From the NCBI GenBank assembly GCA_963580285.1, contig OY757010.1, positions 209,530,138 to 209,594,137 on the forward strand: DNA of 64,000 bases, in the 5' to 3' direction. Origin of the DNA: Lucinisca nassula (lineage: Eukaryota > Mollusca > Bivalvia > Lucinida > Lucinidae). The notes below the pieces were generated by a model that saw only the letters and a list, made by a program, of their open reading frames with translations, did no database searches and was not told the DNA's origin. The translations under genes and the position numbers were made by a program. Position 1 is the stretch's first letter. Each line of letters begins with the position of its first letter. Shown here in pieces: positions 42,533 through 53,663 of this stretch.

Positions 42533-42600
<68 letters not shown>
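41310..42600 (+). repeat. complex GA/TG microsatellite block with a recurring linker
   Basis: (GA)n runs near 41312-41360, 41552-41620, 41935-41985, 42115-42175, 42212-42238, 42301-42332, 42484-42508 and 42539-42600, plus (TG)n at 41385-41450. The runs are separated by variants of ATGAGCAACATGTAGGCCAC. A hairpin GCGATACGAC...GTCGTATCGC occurs twice (about 41482 and 42363). Long frames here are translations of the dinucleotides. Confidence 0.85.
41650..41932 (+). mobile_element. SINE family 4 inside the GA block
   Basis: CCATAGGGGCTTGAAG...GACGGGGACATTAAACCTC then AAATCAAACAAA. Confidence 0.78.
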
Positions 42601-42605
<5 letters not shown>

Positions 42606-42949
42606 GGAATTTCACTCCATTTTACACATTGGAATTCGCATAAAAAGTTTAAAAGAATTTCACTATACTACGATCTACGATTTCAGTCACAACAATTGTG
42701 TGTAACGATGTTGAGATGACCCCTGCATACCTTTCTAGGTATTTACCGCATGACGTCATTATTCACGCGCGTTGTAGTTTTGTCGCGAAATTAAAAATAG
42801 ACTAACTGTGTTCGTAGCATAGTTAGGAAAACCGTCTCATAAAACTTAACCTGTGATCATAATTGTTCGCAATATTACATAAAACTCATTCATTTGTATT
42901 ATTTAAACAAAAAATACCCGATATATGTAAAAAAAAAATTAAGCACTTT
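42601..42949. other. spacer between the GA block and element M3
   Basis: Contains TGACGTCATTATTCACGCG...TTTTGTCGCGAAATTAAAAA, also present at about 41997-42045. No gene. Confidence 0.5.
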
Positions 42950-43336
42950 TTTTCCGACAGCTCAATAATGCACCTTTAAGGGGTTTGGCACTGGCCATTT
43001 TCACTGTTTGCAGAATGTTTTATTAGAATCAATTTTGAGGCATTTTTGACTCCATACACCCTCAGACATAAATTTTAGCACCTTTGGTTGGGCCATACAC
43101 CAAAAATTTTTCGGCTGTGAGGGGGGCGTTGCCGCCCTTCAATCCCTCCCCAGAATATTTTTAGTGGGGAGGTGCGCGAAAAAACAGGTCACTTTTTAGG
43201 CCCAAAAAATCGTAAAGCAAACATAACTATCCAGGGGTAGGAAATGCAGATTTTAGGTGCTTCTGAGGCTTAAAATGGGGGGTGGGGGTGGGGGGTGCAG
43301 ACACGTAAAAACACATATCTGAGTGGGAAAGGGTTA
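42950..43336 (-). mobile_element. DNA element M3, second copy (right end at exon 2)
   Basis: Right end TGAGTGGGAAAGGGTTAA is the complement of the left end at 26415. AGCTCAATAATGCACCTTT lies ~360 bp inside. Left border unresolved. Confidence 0.6.
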
Positions 43337-43388
43337 AATGCAGAATTCTCTTCTAACTTCAAAGAAAGACAAAACTTAACAAGTGTAC

Positions 43389-43500
43389 CTTTGATTTGTT
43401 CTGCAGGATCAATGGCCATGGTTGTAGTAGACCTCATGATATCCAGGAGCTGATTCTCAAAGTTTGTGAACTTCATTGTGTCATAAGAGTTTCCACGATC
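43389..43500 (-). CDS. CPEB: CPEB2/3/4-like, second coding exon (112 nt)
   Basis: The minus strand reads intron ...TTTATTTACAG, then a 112-nt open exon, then a GTACAC donor. It begins in phase 0, matching exon 1, and ends in phase 1, matching the microexon. It encodes 37 residues beginning DRGNSYDTMKFTNFENQLLD and continuing IMRST. This corresponds to the vertebrate CPEB stretch D-R-x-x-x-x-D followed by SLIDIMRAE, just before the alternatively spliced region. The donor GTACAC is weak compared with GTRAGT, which would fit alternative use, though that is inference. The end of a DNA transposon (TTAA at 43333-43336) lies only about 50 bp inside the downstream intron. Confidence 0.85.
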
Positions 43501-43969
43501 CTGTAAATAAATACAAAAAATAAAATTTAATTTAAAACCTTTTTTTCCTGAAATTTATTGATAACAGAAGTCTATTCTAAAATCTACACAAATTTTAGAA
43601 GTGTCACTATGTCAGGTTGAGGTTGCTAATGTTCTACATTCTCTGATTTGGGCCTTCACTTTTGGTTTGGTCCCATTTCAGGGTTTAGTACAAAATGGGT
43701 TAGATGCATGAAATATTACAAAATAAGCATCAAAGATGCACGAAACCCCACTTCTTCTGAGATGCAGCATCAATGTCTTAAACAAGCATTATAATTTTCT
43801 AACAACACAAGGGAAATCATCCCTCAATTAGTCTCATCACTCCTCCTTATTTGGAGCTGGTCTAACTGTTCAGCTTCTGACATGTGCAATGCACATCCAC
43901 ACATGATCCAGTAAAATCTCAGTCAGCCTGCAACTCTCCTCATTGAGAACAGCCCTTTCCGTTTTTATT
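43501..43969. other. CPEB intron 1 sequence next to exon 2
   Basis: Unique sequence. The acceptor TTTATTTACAG (minus strand) lies at its left edge. Confidence 0.5.
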
Positions 43970-44090
43970 GTAAGATTAATCCATTGTATGCGGGGGAAAC
44001 CCCAAAAGGGGTACCTTGGCAGACAGTGCAGGCCCTGATCAGATGCCGTACTATTTGCTAACAGAATTTTCCATCAAAAATAGAACAAAA
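43970..44090 (+). mobile_element. MITE family M2, truncated
   Basis: GGAAACCCCAAAAGGGGTAC and CAGGCCCTGATCAGATGC, without the right end. Confidence 0.6.
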
Positions 44091-44097
44091 TGAAGAA

Positions 44098-46175
44098 ACA
44101 AGAGGCCCATGTACCATTACGCTCACCAGAGGTCATGTGGTTTATACCATATACAGGCAAGGTGCCCATCTTGGTCATGTGACAACAATACCACGAATAA
44201 TGCTTAATTGCCTCACCCCATAGAGGCTTTTCAATTTTCATGTAATTTGGTTTCAATCAGCACAGCTCTTTTACTGGCGAAGAAAATAAAAATACTGAAT
44301 CTGAGCCATCCAAGACAAAGGTCAGTAATGACCTTGACCTTTGGAATTAATAAACTTCCATTCAGCTAACTGCAAATATCATTTTTGATGTCACAGCCTA
44401 CCAGGCAAACAGAAATATCCACTACTTTGCCATTTTTCCATACAAATGTCTAAGTGACCAAATTTGACCTTGACATAAAACAGGTCAAGGTCAACCAAAG
44501 GTCATCATTTGAACAAACTTGGTAGAGCCCGAGTCCCTGATGCTGCATACCAAGTTTCAAGATCATCGGCCATTCTGTTCTTGAGAAGATGATTTTTAAA
44601 GGTTTTTACCATATATGGGCATGGCGACCCATATTGGTCATGTGACCCAGTCCTCATGAACATACTTTCGTTCCCTCATTCCATAGAGGCTCCACATGTA
44701 ATTTGGTTTCAATTGGCCAAGTAGTTTAAGTGAAGAAGAAAATAAAAATACTGAATCTGAGCCGTCCTGGACAAAGGTCGGTAAATGACCTTGACCTTTG
44801 GAACTGATAAACTTCCATTCAGCTGATTGTAAATACCATTTCTGATGCCACTAGCTAATATACAATCAGAAAAATCCACTGTTTTGCCATTTTTCCATAC
44901 AAATGTCTAAGTGACCAAATTTGACCTTGATGTAAAACAGGTCAAGGTCAACTAAAGTCATCATTTGAACAAACTTGGTAGGGCCAGAGTCCCTGATGCT
45001 GCATACCAAGTTTCAAGATCATCGGTCATTTGGTTCTTGAGAAGAAGATTTTTAAAGGTTTTTACAATATATGGGCATGGCGGCCATATTGGTCATGTGA
45101 CCCAGTCTTCATGAACAAACTTTCGTTCCCCCATTCCATAGAGGCTCCACATGTAATTTGGTTTCAATTGGCCAAGTAGTTAAGTGAAGAAGATAAAAAT
45201 ACTGAACCTGAGGCATCCTGGACAAAGGTCGGTAAATGACCTTGACCTTTGGAACTGATAAACTTCCATTCAGCTGATTGTAAACTCCATTTTTGATGTC
45301 ACTAGCTAATATACAATCAAAAAAATCCACTGTTTTGCCATTTTTCCATACTAATGTCTAAGTGACCTTTGACCTTGACGTAAAACAGGTCAAGATCAAC
45401 CAAAGGTCATCATTTGAACAAACTTGGTAGGGCTAGAGTCCCTGATGCTGCATACCAAGTTTCAAGATCATCGGCCATTTGGTTCTTGAGAAGAAGATTT
45501 TTAAAGGTTTTTACCATATATGGGCATGGCGGCCATATTGGTCATGTGACCCAGTCCTCGAGAACAAACTTTTGTTCCCCCATTCGATAGAGGCTCCACA
45601 TGTAATTTGGTTTCAATTGGCCAAGTAGTTTACCGTAAGTGAAGCAGATAAAAATACTGAATCTGAGCCGTCCGGGACAAAGGTCGGTAAATGACCTTGA
45701 CATCTGAAACTGATAACTTCCATTCAGCTGATTGCAAATACCATTTCTAATGCCACTAGCTAATATAAAATCAGAAAAATCCACTGTTTTGCTGTTTTTC
45801 CATACAAATGTCTAAGTGACCAAATTTGACCTTGACATAAAACAGGTCAAGGTCAACCAAAGGTCATTTGAACAAACTTGGTAGGGCCCCGAGTCCCAGA
45901 TGCTGCATACCAAGTTTCAAGATCATCGGCCATTCAGTTCTTGAGAAGAAGATTTTTAAAGGTTTTTACCATATATGGGCATGGCGGCCATATTGGTCAT
46001 GTGACCCAGTCCTCCCGAACAAACTTTCGTTCCCCTTCCCATAGAGGCTCCACGTGTAATTTGGTTTCAATTGGCCAAGTAGTTTCAGAGAATGATGTTG
46101 TTTGAAAATGTTGACGACGCACCAATGCCTATACTATAAGCTCCCCCGGAGCCTTCGGCTCTGGTGAGCTAAAAA
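44098..46175 (-). repeat. tandem array P4, unit ~455 bp, about 4 copies
   Basis: GGTCATGTGACCCAGTC recurs near 44635, 45090, 45540 and 45992 (first, diverged, at 44172). Each unit contains ACAGGTCAAGGTCAACC, TGACCTTGACCTTTGG and GAGGCTCCACATGTAATTTG. Ends CTTCGGCTCTGGTGAGC, like P1. Open stretches inside are not conserved as proteins. Confidence 0.85.
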
Positions 46176-46189
46176 AATAGGCCTACCAC

Positions 46190-46890
46190 GGTAGTACCAC
46201 CCCTTATATGACAAATGGACTTGTCTAACATAAAGCAATGCAAGAGTCTACTAGTATACAATTGGTTAAGTTAGTTGCACTTTGAATGGTCATTTTTCTA
46301 TAAAATTGGCTCAGCATGTATCGGTAGTTACAGATTTTTGCAGTGAATACAAAATTTCTCTGGAGTCTCAAACTTTCCTAACCTCTAAATGAAACCCCTG
46401 CATACCACTAATACATGAACATGTATTTCTTACAGCATTGACATGGCAGAAGGTACACCCTCACATGATATGGGTCCTAATTTCATAATGGAACTGCAGT
46501 ACATCTAAGTTTGGCAACAATTTGAAATTCCAGGCATGTTAAGCATGACTGTTTCTTCAAGGGTAATATAAACAGTTCCAATATACAGCTCTAGCACTAC
46601 TGTTGCTCATTTGCTGTTGGTAAAGTATTTTAAATTCCATACTTTTTTACCCACAACATATCAATAATATTGTCTTTTGGAGGTGAAATAAGAAACAATA
46701 CAACTTTGATATATAGATATAACTTGAAAGATGTTTCATGTCAGATAGATCATGTAGCCCTGGGCACCTGACACTGTAATGTTACATACAAATTCTTAGA
46801 GATGGATCCAACACATTTTGGAATAGAGCATGTCCTATTCCATACAGCTTGTCAGACAGTTAAACTTTTTTCCAAGGCAAGTATAATGCA
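46190..46890. other. unique intronic sequence, no gene
   Basis: No ORF, exon or repeat recognised. Confidence 0.5.
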
Positions 46891-46891
46891 G

Positions 46892-47053
46892 GTCATGAGT
46901 GAGTGTTTGAGTTTTACGTCCCACCAACAGCTAAGGTCATACGGAGACGGGACATCGGTTTAAAGACTCATCCGAAAGTCTGGAGAAGCCAGGGATCGAT
47001 CCTGCGACCCCTGGTTTACAAGGTGAGTAGCGTAACCACTACACCACGGAGGC
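46892..47053 (-). mobile_element. SINE family 3, full-length
   Basis: On the minus strand GCCTCCGTGGTGTAGTGGTT (box A), GATCGATCCCTGGC (box B), GCTGTTGGTGGGACGTAAAA tail and (ACTC)n. Flanked by TATAATGCAGGTCAT / TATAATACAGGTCAT. Confidence 0.88.
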
Positions 47054-47854
47054 TTCTATAATACAGGTCATAGGGTCAGGGTCATGACTGAATGGCTCTA
47101 GTCATTCTGACTTTTCTGACGTTTCAAAGAAAAGTACAACACACTGGCCCTTCTTCGACCCCCGCCCATCGGGGCTTGAAGAAATTGACCCTGTGTGCTT
47201 CAGTTTTCACCCTGAGCATGTAACATCATACAGCAATGTGTCAAAGACCACCATGCTATAAGTGGGTACATAATGCAACGCCCTGTGCTTGCCTTTGGGA
47301 AGCTAAACCCATTTAAATAGATGCCAAGAAAAACTGCATTTGAAACTGTTGACTGTTAATGCATCTTCTTGCAAAACAGTTCATACGTGAAGGCAATGAT
47401 CAGGGATTGATACAATTAACCCACCAAACCTTTCTGAACACATTTTTGCATACAGGCAAAGTATGGACCCTATGTAATGATCCTAAGTATTGGGACCGAA
47501 AGGCCTACAAAAACAGTGCAGACCCATATCAGACAGCAGTCTAATCAGGGTCTATACTGTTTGCCATCCCGTCTGAACCTTTTGGACTCCTTGCTGGGTC
47601 ACGAATCAAATGAGAATAACAGCAAGTCCTAATGGTGTCCGAATTTTTAGGATTCTTGTGGTAGCCTGATCAGGTTCCACACTGTTTGCAACTAACCAGC
47701 AGACAACAAAGTGGGCTCCTGACAACCGGTTGTCAGGAGACACTTCCATTTGAAAATTGGTGTAAAAATGCCTTCCTCCAGAAAAAGGGTTTGTACCTTA
47801 ATAATATCATGAACATGCAGCCAGCTTTCTGATCTAATGATAAAACTGTAACAT
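47054..47854. repeat. fragments of SINE 4, MITE M2 and a foldback terminus
   Basis: CCCGCCCATCGGGGCTTGAAG at ~47160 (SINE 4 head). AAACAGTGCAGACCCATATC at ~47510 (M2). A palindrome CTCCTGACAACCGGTTGTCA at ~47716 resembles the 19366/23772 terminus. No gene. Confidence 0.55.
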
Positions 47855-48155
47855 ATGCTGCAGGAGAACAAAGGTCAGTGGCACAGAGAGCAAAGAACAA
47901 AGGTCACTGGAACAAAGGTCATTGTCACCAGCAGGGGTTGGGAACAAAGTAAATCAATATCACCCAACCACAGCTGTCAAATATCTATAATCAGATATAC
48001 TAGTGGTACTCTAAGAGAAATCAATATTAGGCTGCATTATTCATGGCATCACCAACAGTTTGCCAGTGCTACTAAACCTGATTATGAATACCAAATCAAC
48101 TTAAGCTGCTTACTGCTGGCTTTCTGTAATTAAAAGCTAGACTAAGCACCTCTCC

Positions 48156-48159
<4 letters not shown>
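47855..48159. other. unique stretch with four AACAAAGGTCA-type motifs
   Basis: AAAGGTCA at about 47869, 47895, 47913 and nearby, next to GGCACAGAGAGCAAAG. No gene. Confidence 0.4.

Positions 48160-48236
<77 letters not shown>
48160..48236 (+). repeat. (GA)n microsatellite
   Basis: About 38 GA units then GGGGG. Confidence 0.97.
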
Positions 48237-48240
<4 letters not shown>

Positions 48241-48331
48241 TTCTGTCCTGTGTAGTTTTTAAGATTCTGATATATATATACATGTCCATGTTGATGGTAA
48301 GCCATCCATACATGACCTTAAATGTTCTTGT

Positions 48332-48465
48332 TTAACCCACCCATTGTAGGTGGGAAACCCCTAAAGGGGTACCTTGACAAACAGATCAGACGCAGATCAG
48401 ATCAAATGCAGATCCTGCACTATTTGCAAACAGAATTTTCCATAAAAAATAGAATCAAAGCACTG
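48332..48465 (+). mobile_element. MITE family M2, truncated
   Basis: TTAACCCACCCATTG, AAACCCCTAAAGGGGTACC, GATCAGACGC. Right end missing. Confidence 0.65.
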
Positions 48466-48555
48466 AGAGTGCTGATGGATCAATGGATAGGGTAAGGCAA
48501 ATTTAGTGCATGGTTGGAATGGTATTTTAAATCAGACCCAGAAAGAATATATTGT

Positions 48556-48717
48556 TGAGTGAGTGAGATTTAGTTTAACGTCCCACCAACAGCTAAGGTC
48601 ATACGGAGACGGGACCTCGGTTTAAAGACTCATCCGAAAGTCTGGAGAAGCCCGGGATCGATCCTGCGATCCCTGGTTTACAAGGCGAGTAGCGTAACCA
48701 CTGCACCACGGAGGCTT
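48556..48717 (-). mobile_element. SINE family 3, full-length, 13-bp target duplication
   Basis: Flanked by AATATATTGTTGA on both sides (48546-48558 and 48718-48730). Head, box B and GTGGGACGTTAAAC tail intact. Confidence 0.9.
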
Positions 48718-48865
48718 CTAATATATTGTTGAATAAAATCCAATGACTTATTTGTTCATGGTATACTATTACTGAAATATCAGAACAACTCCACTTGTCA
48801 ATGAATGAAAATTGATTTAAAAGATGCTGGTGGGTTGATCAAGCTCAATTTCTCCTCTCGGTGCC

Positions 48866-49078
48866 TTAACCTTTAACCTGCTGAATATCTAACTTAGCCA
48901 CACCTTTTTTTGATTTTCAGCCAATCAGATTACATGATATAATGAGTTCGTTCAAATTCACAATCTGAATGACAAACAGTGTAGATCCTGATCAGATGGC
49001 TTCTTCAGAAGCCATCTGATCTGGATCTACACTGTTTGCAAAGATAGGGCTTGTCGCCTACAGCAGGGTAAAGGTTAA
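48866..49078 (+). mobile_element. MITE family M1, 213 bp
   Basis: TTAACCTTTAACCTGCTG...CAGCAGGGTAAAGGTTAA with compensating changes in the two ends and the GATCAGATGGCTTCT hairpin. Confidence 0.88.
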
Positions 49079-49439
49079 CATGTAGTGTCCCCCCTCCCCC
49101 CAGCCCTTTTTAGCATTTCATGGTGCCATACCCCTTTTCTCTAGCTAAATGGCGTTCTAGCACCATAAGCTTTTTTTAAATAGAGTAAATACTGCTCTAC
49201 ATTTTAGTACAAAAGTCACTAAAATCGATAAAAAAATAACAAAGTTATGCCCTTTAAATAATGACTATTTAGACAATTTATTGCCTATTTGACAGCCCCA
49301 TTTAGACTGCTAATCCTCCTGTTTACTGTACTTAATTAACTCACTTTGAGAAGTCATAACTGTGTTTTTATAACTGTTAGCCACACAATTAAACAATTGA
49401 GGTGTGAAAGTGTGCCTGACCCGTGTTGTGTATTAGAGA
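49079..49439. other. unique intronic stretch
   Basis: No gene seen. Confidence 0.4.
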
Positions 49440-49445
49440 ATGGGA

Positions 49446-49612
49446 CAGGGTTCTCACTAGTCTAGGATTTTGAAAATTGGAGTAAAAATACTGTCCTCCA
49501 GAAAAAACTGGATTTTTACCATACTTTTCTATTGAGACTGTCCAAAAAGTTGGAGTCAGAAATGAAAAAGTCGGAATAAATTACACCAAATTTGGAGTTA
49601 ACGAGAACTCTG
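49446..49612. mobile_element. 167-bp CAG/CTG-ended MITE with 6-bp target duplication
   Basis: Left end CAGGGTTCTCACTAG, right end CGAGAACTCTG. ATGGGA is duplicated (49440-49445, 49613-49618). The left end matches the right terminus of the element at 52432 (CAGAGCTCTCACTAGG on the complement). Confidence 0.75.
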
Positions 49613-49682
49613 ATGGGAGCGGCCAAAACATGTACAAAACTTATCTTCTTTGTATCAGTGATCAGGGATGAAGCTGCAGTGT

Positions 49683-49792
49683 ATACATATACGTGTCGTA
49701 GGCCAGATTGGAATCTAGCCTAGGCAGAGCCAGATAAGAATCCAATCTGGCTAGGTAGATTCTGGATCTGCCTAGACCAAATTGGAATCCTT
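49683..49792. repeat. short foldback sequence
   Basis: GCCAGATTGGAATC and its complement GAATCCAATCTGGC, plus CTAGGCAGA / TCTGCCTAG, form nested stems. Confidence 0.6.
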
Positions 49793-49874
49793 AATAAGAG
49801 CTCTGCAAGCGTGGCATTATACATGTACGCAAGTGGCAATTAGTAAGATGGAGCATATAAAATTATATACTGAC

Positions 49875-51103
49875 CAAGGTTGGCAAAAAGCCGGTCAATA
49901 TGAGTATTGACCGGGCCGGTGGTTAAAACCGGTTTTAACTGGTCATTACTGGTCAATTGGTGGTCGATTAAATCACTGAAGTATATGCCTCTGTCCTGTT
50001 GATAAAATGGTCTTAAAAGCTTTCCCCTACATCATGTACATGATGTTAGACTATATTTTCATCACTGAACAAGACAAAAATACTTTTTATTAACAACAGT
50101 AATTATTTGAGGTATTTTTATGATCAAAAGTCAAAAGACATTGCTGCTGGTCAAATGAAGAGGTTTGAATGGCTCACTGAACTGTAGACAGGCCTGTTCT
50201 TTTCAATCAAACAATCTTTATAATTATTCTTTTTTTCTTTATAGGTTTGATTGTTCATATTTTGATATACAGAATTATGAATAAGCTGAATATATCATGG
50301 ATTTTGGAGGATTTATGAAAGGTCCTATTTGTTCAACACAGAAAAAAGAAAAAAAATTGTTGTGCCAGATTGACCCACTTCCCTCTTCAACTTTGAAAAT
50401 ATCAATTATATGACATAATGTTTGATCATAAAATTTTAAAGCATTTTGATGGTATTGCAGAAAATTGTCACATGCATATATTGACAAATGTGTGAAATAC
50501 ACCTGTCATCAATTTTAGGCCTGTGAAGTAGTTCATCTGTAAAAGTCTGTAATTTATTAAACAAATAATGTTTGAAGATTCACTGATGTCTTTGAATATT
50601 TAAAAGTATCTGCAACACCTGTAAATTGCTGTCAAAACAGACTAACCCATGCCACTGCAGTGGGTGTGGCAAAGATCTAATTGCTAAATTGACCAATTAA
50701 ATGTCCCTAATAGGGGCATTATACACTGACACAAGGCTTTATCCCTAATGTGTGAAATTTTGATTTATATGCAATATAGACAGTATCCTATCATCAAGCT
50801 ATTACTGAAGGTGTCAAAAATGAATGAAACCTAAAAACACTAAGAGGCCACTTGAAGAAATAACATCTGAACCTGAAACTCTTATCAAAATTCAAATGAT
50901 CAGCCTCCAGCAAAGAGACCAAAACTTCAAAATTGTTTCAGTAGCTTTGCCTTTTCAACACTAAAATTATTCAATTGACCACTCAATATTTCAATCGACC
51001 AGTATTGACCAGTATTGACCACTCTGGGATTATTGACCGGGACGGTTTTAACCAGTTAAAACCGCTGGTTAAAACCGCCCCTGGTTTTGACCGCCCAACC
51101 TTG
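49875..51103. mobile_element. hAT-like DNA transposon, non-autonomous (1.23 kb)
   Basis: Ends CAAGGTTGG and CCAACCTTG with further imperfect GGTCAA subterminal matches. A perfect 8-bp duplication ATACTGAC (49867-49874, 51104-51111) is as expected for hAT. Subterminal ACCGGTTTTAAC/GGTTAAAACC repeats. No transposase frame. Confidence 0.85.
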
Positions 51104-51272
51104 ATACTGACTGATGTACAAGTTTGGGTTTGTGGAATGTAACCAAGGAACAATATGTGCTACATGTGCTATATGTGCTCCACATATTTACCTGGCACTA
51201 TCAACAACCCTCAATGGCTCAAACTACCTGTCTCCAACAAATTTTCATGGTCCCCCGTTGGTAATATTTGTT

Positions 51273-52432
51273 CAGAGCTCTCGGAAACGCAGAATTCTGC
51301 GTATTTTACGCCAACTTTTGCCATTGTACGCGTAAAATTCACAACCGGCGATTCTTGTGTACGCATGTTTTTATTGCGACACGCGTCCAAAATTACAGAA
51401 GCGGTAAATTCAGAAGCTAATTTAGGCCGCTTATGCAATACCAATAAAAGATCAAATGCGGCGCGGCTTTTGATGTTGAAAGCGCACGTGCCACAAATCA
51501 GTAGGCGTGACCTATATTGACAGGTATTTTTGCACCTGTCCGTGGGAGAGACGATATTGGAAAGTGGTCGGTTTGCGGCACGTGTTAAAAAGGATTGTAC
51601 CTGTTTAATCTCGCCGCGCTAATCCCCGTGTTATTACGGATTACAAATAATTAGTTTACTAATTGATGTAAGCTCATATCATCAACGGATTAGCATGAGT
51701 CGGTAAAATATCACGTTTAGTTAAACCAGGGTTACGGCGAAGACGATATAATTGACGAATTACCAAAGTTATGTATTTTCGCAACTACACGATCGTACTT
51801 TTTATCGCTCCGTCAAAGTGTGTTTCGACATTTACTGGTGACAAAAATGTATGTAGTTCTTCAATACAATCATTTTTAACAATTACAGGAAGTCAGACGT
51901 GGTTAGGATGCTTCCCCTACGTATTTGTTTACACCAATTAAAAATAATTGAGCTACTGTCACGTGCATATACGTCCAAATTTGAAAGCACAAATATAGCT
52001 AAATAGAATGCTGCTTTTCTGATCTGGGTTTACAGTATATCTGCTGTTATCCTAATACTACATTATTTTTTATGTGGCATTATTTGACTACAAGTGTGAG
52101 AATAAATCTGAGCAACTGCATTGGGGGGGGGGGGGGGGGTTGGAATAGACACATCAGTGAAATAATTCTAACTAGTACCCACAATCTACATGTTTGGAAC
52201 GAAGTTATTAAATGCATTTATCAGAAAAAAAGAGTTTGGGAGCCATGAAAGTATACAGTTTTTCATATGGACGTGTAGCCTGATAATAAGAAGTTTTTGT
52301 CTATGTTCTATGCGCGATCAAGATCAGAACTCAAACTTTTTATGATGGAATCCAACTTTTTATCTGTGAATCCAACTTTTTACAAGGAAGGATTCTTGGA
52401 ATCCTGTTTTCAAAATCCTAGTGAGAGCTCTG
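51273..52432. mobile_element. 1.16-kb CAG/CTG-ended element with 6-bp target duplication
   Basis: Perfect 10-bp ends CAGAGCTCTC / GAGAGCTCTG, TTTGTT duplicated (51267-51272, 52433-52438). The interior holds CpG-bearing sequence and a G run at 52122-52139. No transposase recognised. Confidence 0.8.
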
Positions 52433-52521
52433 TTTGTTGGACCATAACCTCAAAATAATAAGGGCATAACTCTGACAATAAGTGGTGGACTTTAACCTTG
52501 AAATAATAGTGCTGCTCCATA

Positions 52522-53663
52522 TCATATCATCATCATCATCAACGGATTTTTGATTAACGTGCAGGTACAGGGGCAACGTCCACATAAGTGGGCCCCCTTC
52601 CAGGTAGCTGGCTTGCTGCACGCATGGCAGATCTTACACCAGATCTCCAGGCTTGTCTATCATGAGGATCGATAGCAGAGAGCTTCCATTCTCTGCAATC
52701 TCTTTCTGTTAGCTGCTTCCAGGTCATCTTGGGCCTTCCTGGCCCCCGCTTTCCACTTACCTGTATGTCACAGGCAGTCTTGATTGCACCGTTGGAGCGT
52801 TCCACATGTCCATACCAGCGAAGTCTTCTCTCTTTCAGGATGAGGTCCAGGTCCTCAATGCCAAGACGCTCCAGTAACTCACTGGACCTGATGGTGACAG
52901 TGTCCTGAGGCTTGACATTGCAGATCTGTCTGATCATTGCCCTGTCATTTCGCTGTAGACGTTGGAGGTTTGGCTTTGTCAATGGCCATGTCTCACTGGC
53001 ATGGAGCATTGCGCTCCGCACACAAGAGCTATACACACGGCCACGTGTCTTGAACGAGAGGTGACGGGAAGAGAGAACTGGTAGCAACTCCTTGAATTTC
53101 TTCCAGGCTGTTTTCACACGTGATGTAGTTGAAAGGTCGCAACCACCCCCTGCAGAGAGCATATCACCTAGGTAGCAGAAGGAAGCTACAACCTCCAGCT
53201 TGTCTGATCCGACTTGAACTTCCCTCTGTGGTCTGCCATCTAAGGGGCGTGCAGTTCCTTGGCACCGTGTACACCTGTACTCAGGGTCCTCTATCAAGCG
53301 TTTGAGCCCACTGCATTTCTTGTGCACCCAGAACTTGCAGCCATTACAAAAGATACTGTTGCTGCCAACTCCAGTGCGACATACAGCGCATGGGAACTGG
53401 CCTGTACTCTGCAAGAGGTCCAGACCTGTACCACAGATCATGATCTTTGTCTTTCCTGCATTCACTCTCAGCCCTTTCGCCTCCATTGCCTCTTTCCAAG
53501 TTAAGAGCCTCCTGACACATTCCTCAAGGGATTCAGCTATGATGACAAGGTCATCAGCATACAGGTCCTCCCAGGGGACTCCAGAGCGGAACTCGCATGA
53601 CAAGGCTTCAAGCACAATGATGAAAAGCAGTGGGCTGAGAACAGAGCCTTGGTGAACACCCAT
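52522..53663 (-). mobile_element. 5'-truncated non-LTR retrotransposon with (GAT)n tail
   Basis: The 3' end on the minus strand is GTTGATGATGATGATGATAT. Target ...CATATCAT / CATCATAGTCTAAC of the P6 unit, so a short ATCAT duplication is likely. Contains the RT/zinc-finger frame below. Confidence 0.82.

Noticed and set aside
44098..46175. Open stretches of 60-80 codons in each P4 unit
   Set aside because: Frames and ends differ between units, with no sign of protein conservation.
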